NCBI GenBank assembly: GCA_021414185.1
Contig: JAIOOZ010000579.1
Location: 1-9,563 of the forward strand
From: Betaproteobacteria bacterium
Lineage (GTDB): Bacteria > Pseudomonadota > Gammaproteobacteria > Burkholderiales > SG8-41
Reading direction: 5' to 3'
DNA: 9,563 nucleotides
Below the pieces are notes generated by a model, which saw nothing but the letters and a program-made list of their open reading frames with translations, had not been told where the DNA came from and searched no databases. Positions 6,050 through 9,563 of this stretch are shown here, in pieces. Positions within the stretch are counted from its first letter, which is position 1. Each line of letters starts with the position of its first letter. The position numbers were made by a program, and so were the translations under genes.

Positions 6050-6823
6050 CTAGTGGATTGTGTAGCCGCCGTCGATGCAGATGTCCTCGCCCTGCAGAAA
6101 CGTCGCTTTGGTGGTCGCCAGATACAGGGCGAGGTCCGCTATTTCTGCCGGCTCGCCGAAACGGCCCGCCGGCATGTAACTATCGATGCGCCGCTGCGCG
6201 TCTGCGGGATCCGCCTGCATGCGGTCGAGAACGGGCTGGGTCTTGACCGGCCCCGGACTGATTGAATTGACCACGATACCTTCCTTGCCGAGCTCAAGCG
6301 CCATCGACTTGGTCAGATGAATCAGCGCGGCCTTCGTCAGTCCGTAGAGCGCGCGCTTTTCGAAAGTCACGCGGCCGAGCTGACTGGCGATATTGATGAT
6401 GCGACCGCCGCCCTGTCCGCGCATGACGGGCAGGACGGCCTGGCTTGCAAAAAAAGGGGCTGCGAGGTTGACCGCAACGGATTTCTCGAAGTCGGCGCGC
6501 GAGAAATCGCCGAACTTCTGGTACGAACGTATGCCGGCGTTGTTGACGAGGACGTCGATTCTGCCGAATCTTTTGCGCCCTTCTTCGACCATTCTTTCCG
6601 CAGCGCCTGGTTCGGCGAGATCGAAAACGCCGTATTCGATGCGTCCCGCGCCCGGGTACTTCATGCATTCCTGCCGCGCCAGTTCGAGCTGGGCTGTGGT
6701 CCCCTCGGCGACCAGGAACACCGACGCGCCAGCCTCGGCAAACCGCTTTGCGATGGCATTGCCTATCCCGTTGGGAGTTGACGCGCCGGTTACGATACTG
6801 ACCAGATCTTTCATTGAACTCAT
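6050..6823 (-). CDS. Classical SDR-family NAD(P)-dependent oxidoreductase
   Basis: From ATG 6823 the product has 257 residues, the classical SDR length. The glycine-rich motif is TGASTPNGIG (12-21), two residues longer than the usual TGxxxGIG. NNAG is at 94-97. The full catalytic tetrad is present: N119 in VNL, S147 in NIAS, and Y160 and K164 in YGLTK. SPGPV (189-193) and a C-terminal DGG (251-253) complete the fold. It should oxidise an alcohol or reduce a ketone in the cytoplasm, perhaps acting on the product of one of the neighbouring oxygenases; the substrate is unknown. The frame is open up to 7021, but that extension runs back into the dioxygenase gene and shows no SDR homology, so the ATG at 6823 is preferred; a further ATG at 6814 is possible. 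The gene starts 38 bases after the dioxygenase stop and ends 15 bases before Bug 2. Confidence 0.95.
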   Translation of the reverse strand: MSSMKDLVSIVTGASTPNGIGNAIAKRFAEAGASVFLVAEGTTAQLELARQECMKYPGAGRIEYGVFDLAEPGAAERMVEEGRKRFGRIDVLVNNAGIRSYQKFGDFSRADFEKSVAVNLAAPFFASQAVLPVMRGQGGGRIINIASQLGRVTFEKRALYGLTKAALIHLTKSMALELGKEGIVVNSISPGPVKTQPVLDRMQADPADAQRRIDSYMPAGRFGEPAEIADLALYLATTKATFLQGEDICIDGGYTIH

Positions 6824-6861
6824 GTGATATCCAGTTGCGCCTTTGCAAAAGACGAAGGTTG

Positions 6862-7761
6862 CTAGAAGGGTACAGCGCCTTTCAGGGTAATCCGGTGCAT
6901 TAAACGGCGCTGCGGCAATGCATAATCCATGACCGCGAGGTGCAAAGCGGAACAGTTGTCCCACATCAGCAGATCGCCTTTGCGCCATTTGTGCCGGTAA
7001 GTAAACTCCGGCCGCGTGCAATGCGCGTAAAGCTCCTCGAGCAACGGCAGGCTCTCGCTGTCGGGCATGCCTTCGATCCCGTCAGTACACAACGGATTGA
7101 TGTAAATGCACTTGCGGCCGGTCACCGGATGCGTGCGGATGATCGGGTGCGCGATATCGGCAAAATTCTTTTTTTGCTCATCGCTGTACTGAAGCCTGGA
7201 CGCCGACTTCTCTTTGTCGCTTTCATAACCACCCTTGGTCATCCGATGGATCGCCCGCAGACCTGCCAGTTTGCTTTTCAATTCCGGCGACAGCGCGTCG
7301 TAGGCCGCGAATGTGCTCGTAAAAACAGTGTCGCCGAGCACCTCGCCCGTATCGCTATACGGGATTTCCAGCGCATACAACGTGGAACCGGCCACGGGTT
7401 CTTTCAGATAAGAGAGATCGGTATGCCAGACGGCAACGCGGCCCGCATCGGCAAGACCGATCGTCCTGCCGTTTTCCACGATATTGGAGAGCATCAGGAC
7501 TTCGGGATGTTCCGGCAGCACGTATTGCTTCAAATGGTGCAGTTGCAAATCGCCGAAACGCCGGGTAAACCGGATTTGCTGCTCAGGGGAAATCGCCTGG
7601 CCGCGAATGATCAGCAGCGAATATCGGTAATACGCATCCCGGATCTTGCGGAAACTGTCGTCGTCGAGGTCTCCGCACAAGTCGACGCCGGTGATTTCTG
7701 CGCCAATCGGCGCCTCGTTGGGTCGCACGGACACCGGTTGATTGGCAACTGCTGTCGTCAT
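6862..7761 (-). CDS. TauD/TfdA-family 2-oxoglutarate-dependent dioxygenase
   Basis: The product has 299 residues, a usual length for the family. The iron ligands are H113 and D115 in VWHTDLSY and the distal H274 in SALHLAVMDY. T145 in GDTVFTS corresponds to the 2-oxoglutarate-binding Thr, and PQRRLMHR (283-290) carries the Arg pair (R286, R290) that holds the co-substrate carboxylate. RGQAISPEQQIRFTRRFG (53-70) is the typical N-terminal segment. Members hydroxylate a carbon next to a heteroatom, releasing sulfite from taurine (TauD) or an aryl ether (TfdA); the substrate here is unknown. The ATG at 7761 has AGGAG upstream within GAGAGGAGA. The gene lies 67 bases after Bug 1 and 38 bases before the SDR, in one leftward operon. 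It is not related to the PhyH enzyme further down beyond the shared jelly-roll fold, so the cluster carries two separate oxygenases. Confidence 0.96.
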   Translation of the reverse strand: MTTAVANQPVSVRPNEAPIGAEITGVDLCGDLDDDSFRKIRDAYYRYSLLIIRGQAISPEQQIRFTRRFGDLQLHHLKQYVLPEHPEVLMLSNIVENGRTIGLADAGRVAVWHTDLSYLKEPVAGSTLYALEIPYSDTGEVLGDTVFTSTFAAYDALSPELKSKLAGLRAIHRMTKGGYESDKEKSASRLQYSDEQKKNFADIAHPIIRTHPVTGRKCIYINPLCTDGIEGMPDSESLPLLEELYAHCTRPEFTYRHKWRKGDLLMWDNCSALHLAVMDYALPQRRLMHRITLKGAVPF

Positions 7762-7828
7762 TTATCGTCTCCTCTCAATTGGCGCAAACGATCCATTAAC
7801 CTGGATGCACGACTGGCAGCCGGCCTCT

Positions 7829-8806
7829 TCACTGTGCCTTGATGCCGTTGGCGCGGACCAGTTTCCCCCACCTGGCGGTCTCGCTCTGGACGTAAGCCGC
7901 AAATGCTTCCGGGGTGCTCGATACGGGAATGATGCCAAGCTCGGTCAGGCGCTTGCGCACGTCTTCCATCTGCAGAATGGCGACTGTCTCCGTATTCAGC
8001 CGCCTGATGACGTCGGCAGGCGTGCCGGTCGGCGCAAACAAACCGTACCATGCGACCGACTCATATCCTTTTACTCCGGCCTCAGCGACCGTCGGCACGT
8101 CGGGCAGCAGTTCGAAGCGCTTGCCGGAAGTGACTCCCAAGGCACGCAGCCTGCCGGTCTTGATCGGCCCGATCGCCGTGGCCATCGTCGAAAATCCCAG
8201 ATCCACGTTGCCGGCGATCAGGTCAATGATCGCGGGCCCGCCACCCTTATAGGGCACATGTACCATCCGCGTTCCGGTCATGCTCATGAAAAGCTCGGTC
8301 GCCATGTGATCCGACGCGCCCATGCCGCCGGTCGCGAAATTGAGCTTGTCCGGCTGCGCTTTTGCAAGCGCGATCAATTCCCTGACGTTTTTTGCAGGTA
8401 TCGACGGGTGCACGTTTAGCACGTTCACGGGAAGCCCGGCCGGCGTGATGGGTGCGAGGTCCCTGACCGGGTCGAACGGCAGCTTGTCGTACATATGCTG
8501 ATTGATACAAACCTGCCCGACGGTCCCCATGTAGATCGTATAACCGTCAGGCGGCGACTTGACGACCAGTTCCGTCGCGATGTTGCCGCCGCCGCCGGCG
8601 CGATTGTCGACCAGCACCTGCTGGCCCAGACGGGCCGTCAGTATCTGCGCCACGACACGCGCCGTAATATCCGCTCCGCCGCCCGGCGCATACGGGACGA
8701 TCATTTTCACCGGCTTCGCGGGCCACGACTGGCACCAGGCGCCGGCCGGGCACAGCGCCGTCAACAAAAGCGCGAACATGAACCTGTAACGCAGCATTGC
8801 CTTCAT
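7829..8806 (-). CDS. Bug/TctC-family periplasmic solute-binding protein (Bug 1)
   Basis: The product has 325 residues. A clear signal peptide (basic MKAMLRYR, hydrophobic FMFALLLTAL, cleavage near AWCQ) covers about residues 1-25. Landmarks: PYAPGGGAD (38-46), VDNRAGGGGNIA (66-77), DGYT (87-90), GMGASDH (161-167), VPYKGGGP (184-191). The second pocket loop holds an Asp just before the His (ASDH), where the other three have Thr, Val and Gly, hinting at a ligand with a positive or hydrogen-donating group. ATG 8806 has GAGAGG 6 bases upstream; the ATG at residue 4 is a weaker choice. It is the first gene after the GntR regulator (82-base gap) and precedes the TauD-type dioxygenase, so this receptor is the best candidate for capturing the compound that enters this part of the pathway. 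No TctA/TctB genes are adjacent. Confidence 0.95.
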   Translation of the reverse strand: MKAMLRYRFMFALLLTALCPAGAWCQSWPAKPVKMIVPYAPGGGADITARVVAQILTARLGQQVLVDNRAGGGGNIATELVVKSPPDGYTIYMGTVGQVCINQHMYDKLPFDPVRDLAPITPAGLPVNVLNVHPSIPAKNVRELIALAKAQPDKLNFATGGMGASDHMATELFMSMTGTRMVHVPYKGGGPAIIDLIAGNVDLGFSTMATAIGPIKTGRLRALGVTSGKRFELLPDVPTVAEAGVKGYESVAWYGLFAPTGTPADVIRRLNTETVAILQMEDVRKRLTELGIIPVSSTPEAFAAYVQSETARWGKLVRANGIKAQ

Positions 8807-8832
8807 CAGGAACCTCTCAATTCAAACCGGGA

Positions 8833-8840
8833 TTGATCAA
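8833..8840. promoter_or_regulatory. Perfect palindrome TTGATCAA upstream of Bug 1, possible operator
   Basis: This 8-bp palindrome lies 27-34 bases before the Bug 1 start, in the short gap after the GntR gene. Its place suits an operator for the adjacent regulator. It does not match the GT-N-TA-N-AC core common for HutC-type GntR proteins, and an 8-bp palindrome can occur by chance. No convincing -35/-10 pair was seen in this gap. Confidence 0.2.
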
Positions 8841-8888
8841 GCAACATTCGGCAAGGCCGCATCTGGCATATTCTCCGCAGCACTGCCG

Positions 8889-9563
8889 CTACGGTGTCAG
8901 GTCCATGCGGACATTGAACCTGAATTGGTAGTTGCGCGCGACAAATCTGACGGTGCCATGCATAAGCGGACGGTCGTTGTGGAAATAGCACGTGTTCTTG
9001 CGAACAACGAGCGTGGTTCTGCGTGGCACCTTGAGCATCTTCGCAAGCGCCGCATCCGCGCTGCCCACGCTCACCACAAACCGCATGTTTGCCTGCTTTT
9101 CTCCCGTCAATTTTCGCAGCAGCGTAAAGAGTGATTGCGTATTGAGTTCGCTAGCCGAAATCCGATCACCTATGACAGTCGGTATATAGCGTTCTTCCAG
9201 GCTGCGGATCTTGCCGTCGATGAGTCGCAGCCGGCGCAGACGGTAGATTTCCGACGTGTCTTCGAATTTGAATATCTGGGCAATCTCTTCCGGCATCGGC
9301 ACGCGCTTCCACTCGAGCAGACGCACGGTGGAATTGTGGCCGCCCGCGCGCATTTCATCCTCAAAAGCGCGGCCTATGTCATGGTCGAGTGGCAAGCCCG
9401 TAACGAAAGTACCGCGGCCGCGGCGGCGCGCGATTATTCCGCGCGAATGCAGCGACGACATGGCTTGGCGCACGGTGAGTCGGCTGACACCGAAGTGTTC
9501 GACGCAGTCGGTCTCGGAGGGGAGCAATTTCCCGATCGCTTTCTTGCCCTCCATCGAGATCAG
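8889..9563 (-). CDS. GntR-family (HutC/UTRA subfamily) transcriptional regulator, 5' end outside window
   Basis: The frame is open to the window's right edge, giving 224 visible residues to a TAG stop. A winged helix-turn-helix is clear: LPSETDCVEHFGVSRLTVRQ and then RRRGRGTFV, the GntR signature. The rest is a UTRA ligand-binding domain, with RLRRLRLIDGK, LEERYIP, the central ADAALAKML helix, and the closing HGTVRFVARNYQFRF strands. An ATG exists at 9554, but the domain's first helix (residues before LPSE) would be cut short there and the frame continues (L-I-S) past it, so about 20 residues probably lie outside. UTRA regulators bind a small effector, often a pathway substrate or intermediate, and usually repress until it appears. 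Reading in the same direction just ahead of Bug 1, it is the likely local regulator of the leftward operon and possibly of itself; its own promoter is off-window. Confidence 0.94.
   Translation of the reverse strand: MISMEGKKAIGKLLPSETDCVEHFGVSRLTVRQAMSSLHSRGIIARRRGRGTFVTGLPLDHDIGRAFEDEMRAGGHNSTVRLLEWKRVPMPEEIAQIFKFEDTSEIYRLRRLRLIDGKIRSLEERYIPTVIGDRISASELNTQSLFTLLRKLTGEKQANMRFVVSVGSADAALAKMLKVPRRTTLVVRKNTCYFHNDRPLMHGTVRFVARNYQFRFNVRMDLTP

Noticed and set aside
6050..7021. Longer version of the classical SDR starting at 7021
   Set aside because: The extra 66 residues overlap the dioxygenase gene and show no SDR features.
6940..7842. Plus-strand open frame of 300 codons opposite the TauD-type dioxygenase
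   Set aside because: The minus-strand gene has complete catalytic motifs; the antisense translation has no recognisable domain.
1460..8806. Recent tandem duplication of the four Bug genes
   Set aside because: Their protein sequences differ throughout apart from family motifs, including signal peptides and pocket loops; they look like old, separate family members.
7771..8822. Shared CCTCTCAATT before the TauD-type gene (7771-7780) and before Bug 1 (8813-8822)
   Set aside because: Ten bases, mostly explained by the Shine-Dalgarno sequence each contains; no wider similarity.

Overview
The window looks like accessory catabolic DNA from a GC-rich betaproteobacterium, most likely Burkholderiales and perhaps Alcaligenaceae (Bordetella/Achromobacter-like). 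The strongest hint is four Bug/TctC-type periplasmic binding proteins within about 7.4 kb; large families of such orphan receptors are a known hallmark of that group. This taxonomic call is an inference from gene content, not from a marker gene.

Layout: a fumarylacetoacetate-hydrolase (FAH) family gene, cut by the window edge, reads rightward at 1-588. Everything else intact reads leftward. In transcription order (right to left): a GntR/UTRA regulator (9563-8889, cut by the right edge), Bug receptor 1 (8806-7829), a TauD/TfdA-family dioxygenase (7761-6862), a classical SDR dehydrogenase (6823-6050), Bug 2 (6034-5063), Bug 3 (4953-3949), a phytanoyl-CoA-dioxygenase (PhyH) family enzyme (3952-3092, overlapping Bug 3 by ATGA), then Bug 4 (2434-1460) and a second SDR (1375-599). 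Between PhyH and Bug 4 lies a rightward, broken carboxymuconolactone decarboxylase (CMD) gene (about 2692-3049). It splits the leftward genes into two blocks.

How it may work: the Bug proteins would capture small organic acids in the periplasm for TctA/TctB-type membrane partners, which are not in the window. Two unrelated Fe(II)/2-oxoglutarate oxygenases, one complete SDR and an FAH-type hydrolase/lyase would oxidise and cleave the substrate. The GntR regulator is the obvious candidate sensor. The actual substrate cannot be read from the sequence.

Most notable points: the second SDR is an intact frame but lacks the Asn, Ser and Tyr of the SDR catalytic tetrad; the CMD gene is a deletion-plus-frameshift relic; the four Bug receptors have four different pocket-loop sequences; and a 12-bp direct repeat, with a matching GCAC at fixed spacing, lies just upstream of both Bug 4 and the second SDR. 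I see no IS element, CRISPR array, tRNA or rRNA.
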